64,000 bases of DNA from Scandinavium sp051650185 (lineage in GTDB: Bacteria; Pseudomonadota; Gammaproteobacteria; Enterobacterales; Enterobacteriaceae), in assembly GCF_051650185.1 (NCBI RefSeq), contig NZ_JBOFIN010000026.1, positions 4,215 through 68,214 on the forward strand. Reading direction: 5' to 3'. Each line of letters starts with the position of its first letter. Within the stretch, counting starts at the first letter, position 1. Made by a program: the position numbers and the translations under genes. The notes below the pieces were generated by a model. That model worked only from the letters and a program-made list of their open reading frames with translations. It had not been told where the DNA came from and did no database searches. Of the stretch, positions 34,971 through 43,424 are shown in pieces.

Positions 34971-35068
34971 AACTTTCTCCCTCGTGATCCGCAGCAGGAG
35001 GTGTAAAAATCCCTCCACGGGATGCGGATAGCTAAACGAATTCGGTGCGTGCGGCGAACCGCACAGCG

Positions 35069-35908
35069 TTAATTAATTACGGTGAGCTGTTTTCGATAAT
35101 TGCTTGGCGTGAATGAGGTCAGCTTCTTGAAGGTCTTAATAAACAGACTCGGACTGCTGTAACCAGACTCATACGCAATATCGGTCACCGAGTAATTGGT
35201 AATTTCCAGTTGCTTCATGGCGAAGTTGATGCGGATATCATTAATAATCTGCATCGGTGTTTTGCTGTAATAGCGTTGGGTCGCCCGGGTTAAATACTCC
35301 TGAGACTTACCGGATAACGCCACCATATTTTCCAGCGCGCCCTCGCCGAATTTATGTTTATCGTGCATCGCCTCTACGGTGGTTTTCAGCCATTGCGGAA
35401 TAACATCCTGGGCCTGCTCTTCGCGGAAATGGCGAAGGCGGTTAACCACATAAAAAGAGACAACTTCAATAAACTCGTCAAATTCATTTTCGCGGAAATT
35501 GAGTGATGCAATAACCGACTCTATATAGCTGAGAAAGGTACTTTTGACCGAATAGACCTGAGAGGCCACCAGGAAAGCGGGCAGCAGCGGCTGATAATGC
35601 TCTTCGAAGAAGCGCTTGCTGATGCCAACGTTCAGGATGCGGGTCGCGCCGAACTCATAGAAGCTCTGGTGGTGTGACCCCATCGGGATAAACACGTAAT
35701 CCCCGCGCTCCAGCAACACCCGTTTGCCATTGATCTCCTGATAATAGCGCCCGGTCAGTACGAGGGTGAACTCGTAGTAATCATGCTGGTGCAAACCGCT
35801 GATGCTTTCCGTTTTGTTGTAGATGAAGACATGAAAATCTTTACCGTTAAACAGCTGTTGTTCAAGCGCGGTACTGATTTCCAGGGTTGTCATCTTAGGT
35901 TGCCTCAT
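35069..35908 (-). CDS. chbR: AraC-family regulator ChbR
   Basis: 279 residues. An N-terminal cupin-like sensor domain (HQHDYYEFTLVLTGRYYQE, ERGDYVFIP) precedes a C-terminal AraC double HTH (ITNYSVTDIAYESGYSSPS, FIKTFKKLTSFTPSNYR). In E. coli it represses or activates the chb operon depending on deacetylated chitobiose 6-phosphate and cooperates with NagC and CRP. It is encoded within the operon it controls. Confidence 0.94.
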   Translation of the reverse strand: MRQPKMTTLEISTALEQQLFNGKDFHVFIYNKTESISGLHQHDYYEFTLVLTGRYYQEINGKRVLLERGDYVFIPMGSHHQSFYEFGATRILNVGISKRFFEEHYQPLLPAFLVASQVYSVKSTFLSYIESVIASLNFRENEFDEFIEVVSFYVVNRLRHFREEQAQDVIPQWLKTTVEAMHDKHKFGEGALENMVALSGKSQEYLTRATQRYYSKTPMQIINDIRINFAMKQLEITNYSVTDIAYESGYSSPSLFIKTFKKLTSFTPSNYRKQLTVIN

Positions 35909-35923
35909 CGTGAATTCTGCCCG

Positions 35924-36271
35924 TTATTGTACCTTCTCGTGAAGCTCGATCAATTCGGCAACCAGTTCGCGGGCCAGCATTGAGGTCATAAGATGATCCT
36001 GCGCATGAACCAGCACGAGGCTGACCTTCATTTTGCCTTCGCCTTCATCACTTTCGATGAGCTGAGTCTGTACGCGATGCGCTTCGCTCAGGGCTACGCG
36101 TGACTGCTCCATGGTGGCTTTTGCGGTAGCGAAATCGCCTTGCTTTGCCTGTTTCAGTGCGGTGTACGCCAGGCTGCGCGCCTGTCCGGAGTTAATGATG
36201 AGTCCCATCACCACTTCTTCGAGGTCGTTTTCCTGCACCTCTTCGGCCACAATTTTATCCAGATCGAACAT
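35924..36271 (-). CDS. chbA: PTS N,N'-diacetylchitobiose IIA component
   Basis: 115 residues, PTS lactose/cellobiose IIA. The phosphorylated His89 lies in VHAQDHLMTSM. It accepts phosphate from HPr and passes it to ChbB. The Asp-rich N-terminus (MFDLDKIVAEEVQENDLEE) is as in E. coli. Confidence 0.95.
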   Translation of the reverse strand: MFDLDKIVAEEVQENDLEEVVMGLIINSGQARSLAYTALKQAKQGDFATAKATMEQSRVALSEAHRVQTQLIESDEGEGKMKVSLVLVHAQDHLMTSMLARELVAELIELHEKVQ

Positions 36272-36325
36272 ACTCTTTCCCTCTTACGTCTTGCGGAGCG
36301 GGAGAGTCCCCCGCTCCGCGTTACC

Positions 36326-37684
36326 TCAGAATTTCAGTGCGTTAGCAATGTCTTCTTCACTTTCTTGCTCGTCAATGACCGCCTGCGCCTTGTTAGAGAC
36401 AACCACGAATGGCAGGTAAACCAGAACCGATACCCCGAGGTTGAACAGCGCCAGCAGCAGTGCCGCAATGCTTCCGTTGGTGTTGAAGAATGCGCCCAGA
36501 CCGGTTGGCATCGTCCACGGTGCCAGGTTAGTGATTGGCGGGATAAGCCCCAGACCGTACGCCGACATGGTGATGGCAGCCAGCAGCGGTTGAATCAGCA
36601 CGAACGGGATGAACATTACCGGGTTCATGATGATTGGCAGACCAAACAGAATCGGTTCGTTAATCTGGAAGATGCCTGATGGCAGCGCCAGCTTCGCAAC
36701 CTGGCGGTGATCCGCGCGGCGAGAAGCGATGAAGATGGCGATAATCAGACCCAGAGTTGCACCGGTACCGCCCAGGAAGATGTAGGAGTCCAGCATTGGT
36801 TTCGCCCACATGTGGAAGCTCTTACCGGCTGCCAGCGCCGCTTCAACCGAACCGTACTGCTGATAAATCGCGATGTTTTCCAGCGCCCATGGGGTCATGA
36901 TGCCGTTGTCCAGCGCCGTCAGGGCCAGAGAACCGTGCACGCCGAAGAACCACAGCAGCGAGGTGAAAATCACATACGCCCAGCCAACTACGGCACCCAT
37001 CGACGCCAGCGGCGTAGAGATAGAGTCCATGATGATCTGGTGGAAGTTGGTCTGCCAGTGGGTCAGCGCCCAGGCGATGATGCCGAAAATAGACAGAATG
37101 ATGAAGCCCGGGATTACCGCGGAGAACGAGCGGGACACGGAGCCCGGCACGCTGTCAGGCAGTTTAATGACCCAGTTGCGACGGACGATAAAGGTGAACA
37201 TCTCCGCCACCACCAGACCGATAAGAATACCGGAAATGATGTTTGCGCCACCCAACCAGTTGGCCCCTACCGCATAGGCTTCACCTACGCTGTATGGCGT
37301 AACGGTCATAAAGGCAGCGACAGAAAGCAGGCCCGCCGCAAACGGGTCAACTTTACGTTCTTCAGCCAGCGCCATGCCTATAAAAAAAGGCGCCATCAGC
37401 GACATAATGCCCAACGTACCGTTGTACACGTTGCCGCCGATGGCTTTAAAACCATTCAGGGTTTCAATGGTGGAAGCATCTAACCTAATACCTAATGAAT
37501 AGAAGAACGAGCCCTCGCCAAAACTCAAAAAGACGTTATTGATAAGAACAAACATTGCCCCTGCGAGGGTCAATGGCATTAACTTAATAAAGCCGTTTTT
37601 AATGGCGTTAACGTGAGGCTGCTTTCCTATTTTAACAGCAAAAGGAAGGAGTACCTTTTCAAGAGAGCTAATAACTTTACTCAT
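36326..37684 (-). CDS. chbC: PTS N,N'-diacetylchitobiose IIC permease
   Basis: 452 residues, the E. coli length; a polytopic PTS IIC of the lactose family with about 10 helices. FFGVHGSLALTALDNGIMTP, GGTGATLGL and the INEPILFGLP motif contain the sugar-binding residues. It moves diacetylchitobiose across the inner membrane with phosphorylation. The ATG of MSKVISSLEKVL is preferred; the frame extends nine codons further up. Confidence 0.96.
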   Translation of the reverse strand: MSKVISSLEKVLLPFAVKIGKQPHVNAIKNGFIKLMPLTLAGAMFVLINNVFLSFGEGSFFYSLGIRLDASTIETLNGFKAIGGNVYNGTLGIMSLMAPFFIGMALAEERKVDPFAAGLLSVAAFMTVTPYSVGEAYAVGANWLGGANIISGILIGLVVAEMFTFIVRRNWVIKLPDSVPGSVSRSFSAVIPGFIILSIFGIIAWALTHWQTNFHQIIMDSISTPLASMGAVVGWAYVIFTSLLWFFGVHGSLALTALDNGIMTPWALENIAIYQQYGSVEAALAAGKSFHMWAKPMLDSYIFLGGTGATLGLIIAIFIASRRADHRQVAKLALPSGIFQINEPILFGLPIIMNPVMFIPFVLIQPLLAAITMSAYGLGLIPPITNLAPWTMPTGLGAFFNTNGSIAALLLALFNLGVSVLVYLPFVVVSNKAQAVIDEQESEEDIANALKF

Positions 37685-37773
37685 AGAAAATACCCTTAAA
37701 GGCCGCAACAAACATTACGGCGTTAATGTGTGTGAAATTACTCTTTGACGGGAAGATTTAAATAAATCAAAAG

Positions 37774-38094
37774 TTACTGCGCTGAAGCTTTCTTAATTGC
37801 GGCGACAGCGGCTTTAAGCACACCTAAACCATCGACTTTGCCATACAGAATTGAGTCAATTACTTCTACCGGTTTATTTGGCAGCAGACGCTGAATTTCC
37901 GGAAGCATATAAGCGATTTGTGGGCCCAGTAATACAACATCAGCAGCTTCGCCTTTTTCACCCGCCAGGGTTTCAGGGAACGCTTCAATCACTACAGGCA
38001 CTTCGTACTTCTCAGCTTGCGCGCGCATTTTGGACACCAGCAGAGAGGTGGACATGCCCGCAGAACAGAACAGATAGATGTGTTTCTTTTCCAT
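37774..38094 (-). CDS. chbB: PTS N,N'-diacetylchitobiose IIB component
   Basis: 106 residues. The phospho-cysteine Cys10 is in YLFCSAGMSTSLLV. First gene of the chb operon, taking phosphate from ChbA to the sugar at ChbC. Confidence 0.96.
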   Translation of the reverse strand: MEKKHIYLFCSAGMSTSLLVSKMRAQAEKYEVPVVIEAFPETLAGEKGEAADVVLLGPQIAYMLPEIQRLLPNKPVEVIDSILYGKVDGLGVLKAAVAAIKKASAQ

Positions 38095-38333
38095 ACTCGC
38101 TTCCTCAATTTGTCTTTTGAACCCGCCTCCCGCTGCGTCATCCGCTGTACATCGGGGCCGGGTAATGATGGTAACGAATTGTTACTTTGTGTTTATGGGA
38201 TTGAGTATACGGCATCAGAAAGCAGCAAGATAATTCCTGGCATAACCAAATTGTCTCTCATTGACCTTCGGTTATGACTACCCTCACATTTTGGCCAAAT
38301 AATTCGCGCAATTAAATAAGCATGATTTCTCAT
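38095..38333 (-). promoter_or_regulatory. chb operon control region
   Basis: No gene. At 38296-38319 the minus strand reads TTATTTAATTGCGCGAATTATT, a quasi-symmetrical element resembling the NagC operator consensus; NagC represses chb in E. coli. The match is by eye and only tentative. No clear CRP or ChbR site was identified. Confidence 0.4.
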
Positions 38334-38361
38334 AAAAAAACCCGACCAGAGGGTCGGGTTT
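38334..38361 (-). terminator. osmE terminator
   Basis: On the minus strand CCCGACC-CTCT-GGTCGGG followed by seven T's, 31 nt after the osmE stop. Confidence 0.88.
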
Positions 38362-38391
38362 ACGTAGAACTCAACAGAATGACTGATTCTG

Positions 38392-38727
38392 TTACTTCGC
38401 TTGCGGGTCGGTGTCGTACTCTGCGCAGGTCTGATAACCGGAATTGATCACGCGGCCGGTGTCATCCAGCGCAACGAAATAGGTTTCAGCTTTACCATCC
38501 CGTTGACCCAGGATGTAGGTCTGGCAAGTACCACGAGCGTGAACCATGGTAATTTCAGACGCAGGTTTCCCGGCAATCTGCGCGACCTGTTGACGGGTCA
38601 TGCCTTTTTTCACGTCTTTTACTACCGGCTGGGTGAACTGATCGGTGGTCCGGTCGTAGGCGGTACAACCCGCCAGCATGGTCAGTACTGCTGCTGCACC
38701 TAAAAATCCTGCTACGTTCTTGTTCAT
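38392..38727 (-). CDS. osmE: Osmotically inducible lipoprotein OsmE
   Basis: 111 residues. A lipoprotein signal ends LTMLAGC (Cys21). The mature part has the SmpA/OmlA (BamE-like) fold with VKKGMTRQQVAQIAGKPAS. In E. coli it is induced by high osmolarity. Its molecular function is unclear. Confidence 0.94.
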   Translation of the reverse strand: MNKNVAGFLGAAAVLTMLAGCTAYDRTTDQFTQPVVKDVKKGMTRQQVAQIAGKPASEITMVHARGTCQTYILGQRDGKAETYFVALDDTGRVINSGYQTCAEYDTDPQAK

Positions 38728-38949
38728 ATTCCGTCCTCTTTTTTATCAGTGTGTTATAAGCCTGGAATAAAGTGCTATCTTTTTCAACCTGAGGACAAAG
38801 ATGGCATAACTTTCAGATAAATCTACTTAAACAACGATTTCCTGCTAAATCGCCGCCTTTTAAGGCAGTCAAAACTGTGATCCTTGTCGTTTTGCAGGCA
38901 AAGAGGTAGCTTTAACGGATACACGACAACCTTTTTCGGGGAGGGGTAA

Positions 38950-39777
38950 ATGGCTCTGCAACAAGAGATTATCGCGGCACTGGGCGCAAAACCGCAGATT
39001 AACAGCGAAGAAGAAATTCGCCGCAGCGTGGATTTTCTGAAGGCCTGGCTGAAAACCTATCCATTTATTAAGTCACTGGTGCTCGGCATCAGCGGCGGTC
39101 AGGATTCCACCCTGACCGGCAAGCTGTGCCAGACAGCCATTAATGAATTGCGTAAAGAGAACGGTGACGAAAGCCTGCAGTTTATCGCCGTGCGCCTGCC
39201 CTACGGTGTTCAGGCGGATGAACAGGATTGCCAGGATGCCATTGACTTTATCAAGCCGGATCGCGTGCTGACGGTCAATATTAAAGGTGCAGTGCTGGCG
39301 AGCGAGCAGGCGCTGCGTGAAGCGGGCATCGAACTGAGCGATTTCGTTCGTGGTAACGAGAAGGCACGCGAACGCATGAAAGCCCAGTACAGCATTGCAG
39401 GCATGACCAAAGGCGTTGTCGTCGGTACCGATCATGCCGCAGAAGCTATCACCGGGTTCTTCACCAAATACGGCGACGGCGGCACCGACATCAACCCGAT
39501 TTTCCGCCTCAATAAGCGCCAGGGAAAACAACTGCTGGCCACATTGGGCTGCCCGGAGCATCTGTACAAGAAAGCCCCAACCGCCGATCTGGAAGATGAC
39601 CGCCCTTCTCTGCCGGACGAAGCCGCGCTGGGTGTCACCTACGACAACATCGACGATTATCTAGAAGGGAAACACGTCGATGCAGGCACCGCTAAAATCA
39701 TTGAAGGCTGGTATCTGAAGACCGAGCATAAGCGTCGTCCGCCGATCACCGTTTTCGACGATTTCTGGAAGCGCTGA
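38950..39777 (+). CDS. nadE: NH3-dependent NAD synthetase
   Basis: 275 residues. The ATP-pyrophosphatase P-loop is LGISGGQDSTLTGKL (about 43-57). VGTDHAAEAITGFFTKYGDGG and the C-terminal EHKRRPPITVFDDFWK complete the family pattern. It amidates nicotinate adenine dinucleotide to NAD with ammonia. There is no glutaminase domain. Confidence 0.96.
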   Translation: MALQQEIIAALGAKPQINSEEEIRRSVDFLKAWLKTYPFIKSLVLGISGGQDSTLTGKLCQTAINELRKENGDESLQFIAVRLPYGVQADEQDCQDAIDFIKPDRVLTVNIKGAVLASEQALREAGIELSDFVRGNEKARERMKAQYSIAGMTKGVVVGTDHAAEAITGFFTKYGDGGTDINPIFRLNKRQGKQLLATLGCPEHLYKKAPTADLEDDRPSLPDEAALGVTYDNIDDYLEGKHVDAGTAKIIEGWYLKTEHKRRPPITVFDDFWKR

Positions 39778-39783
39778 TACGCA

Positions 39784-39840
39784 ACTCTGCCCGGTGGCGC
39801 ATTCGCTTACCGGGCCTACAAGACACGCCCGGCAATGCGA
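39784..39840. repeat. REP-type palindromic repeat between nadE and cho
   Basis: GCCCGGTGGCGC...GCTTACCGGGC with the neighbouring CTACAAGACACGCCCGGC has the composition and arms of an enterobacterial REP unit placed directly after a gene. Confidence 0.75.
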
Positions 39841-39866
39841 ATGATTTCCCCGGCCCGACCTGCTAC

Positions 39867-39884
39867 ACTGTATGCATAACCAGC
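39867..39884 (+). promoter_or_regulatory. LexA-like box of cho
   Basis: CTGT-ATGCATAA-CCAG, one mismatch from CTGT-N8-ACAG, 14 nt before the start codon. cho is an SOS gene in E. coli. Confidence 0.65.
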
Positions 39885-39897
39885 ACCAGGAGTCCTT

Positions 39898-40770
39898 GTG
39901 GCCAGGCGTCTCTCAACGCCGCGTCTCGAATTTGAGGCCGCGGCAATTTATGAATATCCCGAACATCTGCGACCGTCGCTGGAAGCCTTGCCTTCCCTGC
40001 CCGGCGTGTACATCTTTCATGGCGAAAGCGAAACGCTGCCGCTCTATATCGGTAAAAGCGTCAATTTGCGCAGCCGCGTGCTCTCTCATCTGAGGACACC
40101 GGATGAAGCAGCCATGCTCCGCCAGACGCGTCGCATCACCTGGACCCGCACCGCGGGCGAAGTGGGCGCATTATTACTGGAAGCGAAACTCATCAAGGAA
40201 CAGCAGCCGCTGTTCAATAAGCGCCTGCGCCGCAATCGTCAGCTTTGTTCGCTGTTGATGGACGGCACTCAGCCTCAGGTCGTCTATGCCAAAGATATCG
40301 ATTTTTCGCAGCAACCGGGTTTATACGGCCTGTTCGCCAACCGTCGTGCGGCGCTGGAAGCGTTAAAGAGTGCCGCCGACGAACATCAGCTTTGTTATGG
40401 GTTACTGGGGCTTGAGGCGGTAACGAAAGGACGAGGATGTTTTCGTTCAGCCTTACGTCGTTGCGCTGGCGCATGCTGCGGGAAAGAAAGCGTTGAAGCT
40501 CATCAGCAACGGCTACTGGCCGCACTTGCCCGCCTGCAGCTGGTGTGCTGGCCGTGGCAAGGCGCGATAGCCCTCAAAGAACAGGCTGATGACCTGACCG
40601 ACTACCACATTATTCACAACTGGCTGTGGCTGGGCTCTGTCAATACGCTGAGTGAAGCCCGTGCGCTGACTCAGTTACCCGCAGGGTTCGATCACGACGG
40701 CTATAAAATTCTCTGCAAACCGCTGTTATCCGGCGAGGCTGAGATTATCGATCTGCTGACTGGCGGGTAA
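39898..40770 (+). CDS. cho: Excinuclease Cho (UvrC homologue)
   Basis: 290 residues. A GIY-YIG endonuclease domain (PGVYIFHGESETLPLYIGKS, about 37-56) and the UvrC-like RCAGACCGKES (about 189-199) are present, but not the 5'-incision half of UvrC. It makes 3' incisions at bulky lesions with UvrAB. The start is GTG, with AGGAG 5 nt upstream and a LexA-like box just before. The final 45 nt overlap the convergent ves gene. Confidence 0.94.
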   Translation: MARRLSTPRLEFEAAAIYEYPEHLRPSLEALPSLPGVYIFHGESETLPLYIGKSVNLRSRVLSHLRTPDEAAMLRQTRRITWTRTAGEVGALLLEAKLIKEQQPLFNKRLRRNRQLCSLLMDGTQPQVVYAKDIDFSQQPGLYGLFANRRAALEALKSAADEHQLCYGLLGLEAVTKGRGCFRSALRRCAGACCGKESVEAHQQRLLAALARLQLVCWPWQGAIALKEQADDLTDYHIIHNWLWLGSVNTLSEARALTQLPAGFDHDGYKILCKPLLSGEAEIIDLLTGG

Positions 40771-41328
40771 CGGGAAGCCGGGCTGCCAGCTGATTTCGCT
40801 GTAAAGAATTTGCCCTTCATCTTTCAGCAAACGCAGTGTGTGGCGGCCTTCCTGCCAGCACGCGCCCTGATCGGCCGTCAGCAGTTTATCGCCAAGCTGC
40901 CAGGCTCCGCTCAGCACGAACACCATCCCGCCGCGAGTCCCAAAAGTCGTAAAGGTGCGATCGGCCACGCGCACGCTTGCCTGGCAGCGGTCGCGCCGGG
41001 TCATGATGTTTAAATCCATCGACATCTGCCCTTCGGTAAGTTGCGCGCGCACCGTTTGCTCACCGGCGAAGCTAAAAGGCTGGAAGCGCTTCAGGGTGTG
41101 GCGAAACGCCGTCCCGCCATCAAGCATCACTTCGCCGCCTTCCAGCAGGGTTATCACTCTGTCTACCCCAGGGAAAGCGGAAAACTCCCCGTTACCGGCG
41201 ATGGAAGCGATACTGGCGCGCCAGTTGAAATCGCGCGTCGCAGGCGGAAAGCAGCACAGCTCGCGCGTTTCACCTGCGCCATTCTTCCACAAACTGACCG
41301 GCATCTTGCGGATATCAAAGTATTCCAT
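40726..41328 (-). CDS. ves: HutD family protein Ves
   Basis: 200 residues, a double cupin of the Ves/HutD family: WKNGAGETRELCCFPP, WRASIASIAGNGEFSAFPGVDR and TLLEGGE match E. coli Ves, a cold/stress-associated protein of unknown function. Three possible starts occur in tandem (GTG-ATG-ATG); the last, giving MEYFDIRK, has the best spacing from AGGAG and agrees with E. coli. Confidence 0.92.
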   Translation of the reverse strand: MEYFDIRKMPVSLWKNGAGETRELCCFPPATRDFNWRASIASIAGNGEFSAFPGVDRVITLLEGGEVMLDGGTAFRHTLKRFQPFSFAGEQTVRAQLTEGQMSMDLNIMTRRDRCQASVRVADRTFTTFGTRGGMVFVLSGAWQLGDKLLTADQGACWQEGRHTLRLLKDEGQILYSEISWQPGFPLPASQQIDNLSLAG

Positions 41329-41555
41329 CATCACTCCTGAACGACGACCTGGGCGACTTTAAGGTGCCGCCTCGTTGATTATCAGTTTTTCACCACAGAC
41401 GGATTATCGGCAGGGATCGACGATAGCCTTAGCGTCTTTGCTTTCGAACGCAGCAAAAAGCGGCTAACGGCCTGATATCCGGTAGAAAAGAGTCAATGGG
41501 TGATAGCAGGAGAATACCGGGAATCGGGCAACTGGCAAGAGGGAGAAAAAGAAAA

Positions 41556-41610
41556 ACCGCCGGTCCTGCCCACATCGGTTAACAGCGTGTGGGCAAGACC
41601 GGCGGTCTTT
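41556..41610 (-). terminator. spy terminator
   Basis: A long inverted repeat, ACCGCCGGTC(C/T)TGCCCACA and its complement around a 13-nt loop. On the minus strand it is followed by TTTTTCTTTTT, directly after spy. Confidence 0.9.
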
Positions 41611-41627
41611 AAGACGTTGCGACTGAA

Positions 41628-42113
41628 TTATTCAGCAGCGGGAGCCATTTTACCGTCCATTGTGTGACGTTCTGTCAGACGCTTCTCAAAATTGGCATTA
41701 AATTGTTTTTTCTGTTCCGGGGTCAGAATGTTGTAAATCTTGTTCTGAGTTTCCATACGGGAGAGCGCCATGGCTTTGTGCTGCGCTTCCATTTTGTTCA
41801 CCATCTCTTCGGCTTTTGCTTTGTCGAAGGTGTCGCTGGCAATCAGGCTGTGCATCGCACGGCGGTCATCCTGAGAAGGACGCTGCATCTTGCCGCGCTG
41901 TTCTTTCATGATGTCGCGAATCTGGGTTTTCTGCGCGTCGGTCAGGTTCAGGCCTTTGAACATCATGTCGTGATGCATACCCGGCTTGCCTTTGTGGTGC
42001 ATCATCGGCGCGTTGTCGGTGGTGGTGGCCGCAGTGGTGTCCGCAGCATGAGCGAAGTTAGCAGCGCCCAGCGCCAGGGTAGAGGCAATAATCAGAGAAG
42101 TCAGCTTTTTCAT
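41628..42113 (-). CDS. spy: Periplasmic ATP-independent chaperone Spy
   Basis: 161 residues. A signal peptide (cut after AHA, residue 23) precedes a helical cradle with the two LTxxQ motifs (LNLTDAQKTQIRD and ILTPEQKKQF). Spy binds unfolding proteins in the periplasm and is induced by the Cpx and Bae envelope-stress systems. His/Met-rich segment MMHHKGKPGMHHDMM at about 37-51. Confidence 0.95.
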   Translation of the reverse strand: MKKLTSLIIASTLALGAANFAHAADTTAATTTDNAPMMHHKGKPGMHHDMMFKGLNLTDAQKTQIRDIMKEQRGKMQRPSQDDRRAMHSLIASDTFDKAKAEEMVNKMEAQHKAMALSRMETQNKIYNILTPEQKKQFNANFEKRLTERHTMDGKMAPAAE

Positions 42114-42405
42114 AATACGTTCCTTACTTTCAGTTATTTTTTACGGCGCATTGCCGTGTTGACGAGATTAACTTTACGGGGTTGAACGTCAATGAGTCAG
42201 AGCAAACGTAAAACACTGAAAGTATAAAAGCGACGTTTTAACCAATTATGAAGAAAATAAGGATAAAGTGTGGAGTGTTGCGATGAAATATTAGTAAGCA
42301 GCTGTTCTGGAAGGAATTATGAAGAAGTCTACACCACGCCTGTTTAATTTAAAAGCATTAACCAGGAATACTCTGTAAAATTTTCAGTCAACACGTTCTG
42401 TTCAA
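42114..42405. promoter_or_regulatory. spy upstream region with a possible CpxR/BaeR site
   Basis: GTAAA-ACACT-GAAAG (42208-42222) resembles the CpxR pattern GTAAA-N5-GTAAA with one change in the second half, about 95 bp before spy. The rest is AT-rich. A 19-codon ORF (42319-42378) is listed separately. No other gene. Confidence 0.4.
42319..42378 (+). CDS. Very small ORF, 19 codons, uncertain
   Basis: MKKSTPRLFNLKALTRNTL, preceded by a strong Shine-Dalgarno (GGAAGGA, 3-4 nt from the ATG). Basic, without an obvious membrane helix. It lies between spy and the ast terminator on the opposite strand to both. The ribosome-binding site is better than chance, but nothing else supports it. Confidence 0.22.
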   Translation: MKKSTPRLFNLKALTRNTL

Positions 42406-42449
42406 CAAAAAAAGAAAAGAGGCAGTCATCAATCACCGTCTCCTCTTTT
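42406..42449 (-). terminator. ast operon terminator
   Basis: On the minus strand AAAAGAGG...CCTCTTTT followed by a CTTTTTTT tract, 6 nt past the astE stop. Confidence 0.82.
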
Positions 42450-42454
42450 GTCTT

Positions 42455-43414
42455 TTACGCTTCGCGCACTAACATTAATCCCGCTCGTAAACCCGGCGCG
42501 ACATCAGGATTAGGGAAAAGGACATATTCCTGATCATGCCCGACTTTCCAGCGAGTCTCCCCTTCTTCTGCGAGCAGTGTGCCTCGCTCGAACGGCGTGA
42601 AGTTCAGCGTCTGCGCTGACATATGCAGTCTGAAGCTGTCATCATGGCGAGTTATCTGCTGCGCCACCCGGTACTTCACCGGCAGCGGTGCAGAAGCTGT
42701 CTCCCCTTGCAGCAGGCTGGTAAGCGCACTTTGCGTAGCCGCAAACTGACTCAAATCGTTCTCACCAAACGGCAGCGCCTTGCCCAGTTCCAGCGTACAG
42801 GCGAGCGCGTTAAAACGTTCCGTACTGAAATGGGTAAAGGTGCCGCCAGGGCTTTTATGGAACACCAGCGCTTCCAGTCCGGCAGCGCCCAGCCAGTGCA
42901 AAAAGTCTTCATCCCAGGGCGCTTCTCGCTGAGGTAACACACCAAATCGCACGTGATGCGAGCCACGAATAGCGGTGTGCATATCCAGATGCCAGCGTAG
43001 AGAATCCAGCGGCTGCCAGAACTGCCCCAATGCAGTTTCAAGCCTGGCTGCCCTCGCTGTTTCCAGCGACGGCACAAACTCATGCCAGCGTCCGCCAAAC
43101 ATCCGGTTCATGTCGCTGTGCAGATAGCGTTTGTTCTCTACCAGCGCGGGCGGATTACCCAAAACCAGCAGCATTCGCCAGCGCAAAGTAATCTGCCCGG
43201 CAAACAGCGCTTTGAGCAGCAAATCCACCATCTCCACAGGTGCGGTTTCGTTGCCATGGATCCCCGCAGAAAGCACCAGCGCCTGTGAGCATTCGTCGAA
43301 CGGCGTCAGCTCCAGAATGCCGATATCGTGCCACTGCCAGTGGAACTGCGCTGTCTCGCCGCGGGTTTGCTGTGGCTTTTCGCCGGTCAGCGTCAGCGCC
43401 AGAAACGACTGCAT
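42455..43414 (-). CDS. astE: Succinylglutamate desuccinylase
   Basis: 319 residues, M14-type zinc hydrolase. HGNETAPVEM supplies a zinc His and Glu; DMHTAIRGSHHV a further His. It releases glutamate and succinate in the last step of the arginine succinyltransferase pathway. The ATG of MQSFLALTL follows GGAGG; the frame extends 15 codons more. Confidence 0.95.
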   Translation of the reverse strand: MQSFLALTLTGEKPQQTRGETAQFHWQWHDIGILELTPFDECSQALVLSAGIHGNETAPVEMVDLLLKALFAGQITLRWRMLLVLGNPPALVENKRYLHSDMNRMFGGRWHEFVPSLETARAARLETALGQFWQPLDSLRWHLDMHTAIRGSHHVRFGVLPQREAPWDEDFLHWLGAAGLEALVFHKSPGGTFTHFSTERFNALACTLELGKALPFGENDLSQFAATQSALTSLLQGETASAPLPVKYRVAQQITRHDDSFRLHMSAQTLNFTPFERGTLLAEEGETRWKVGHDQEYVLFPNPDVAPGLRAGLMLVREA

Positions 43415-43424
43415 GGTGCCTCCT

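Noticed and set aside
39784..39840. Intrinsic terminator of nadE
   Set aside because: The palindrome has REP composition and no T-run follows it.
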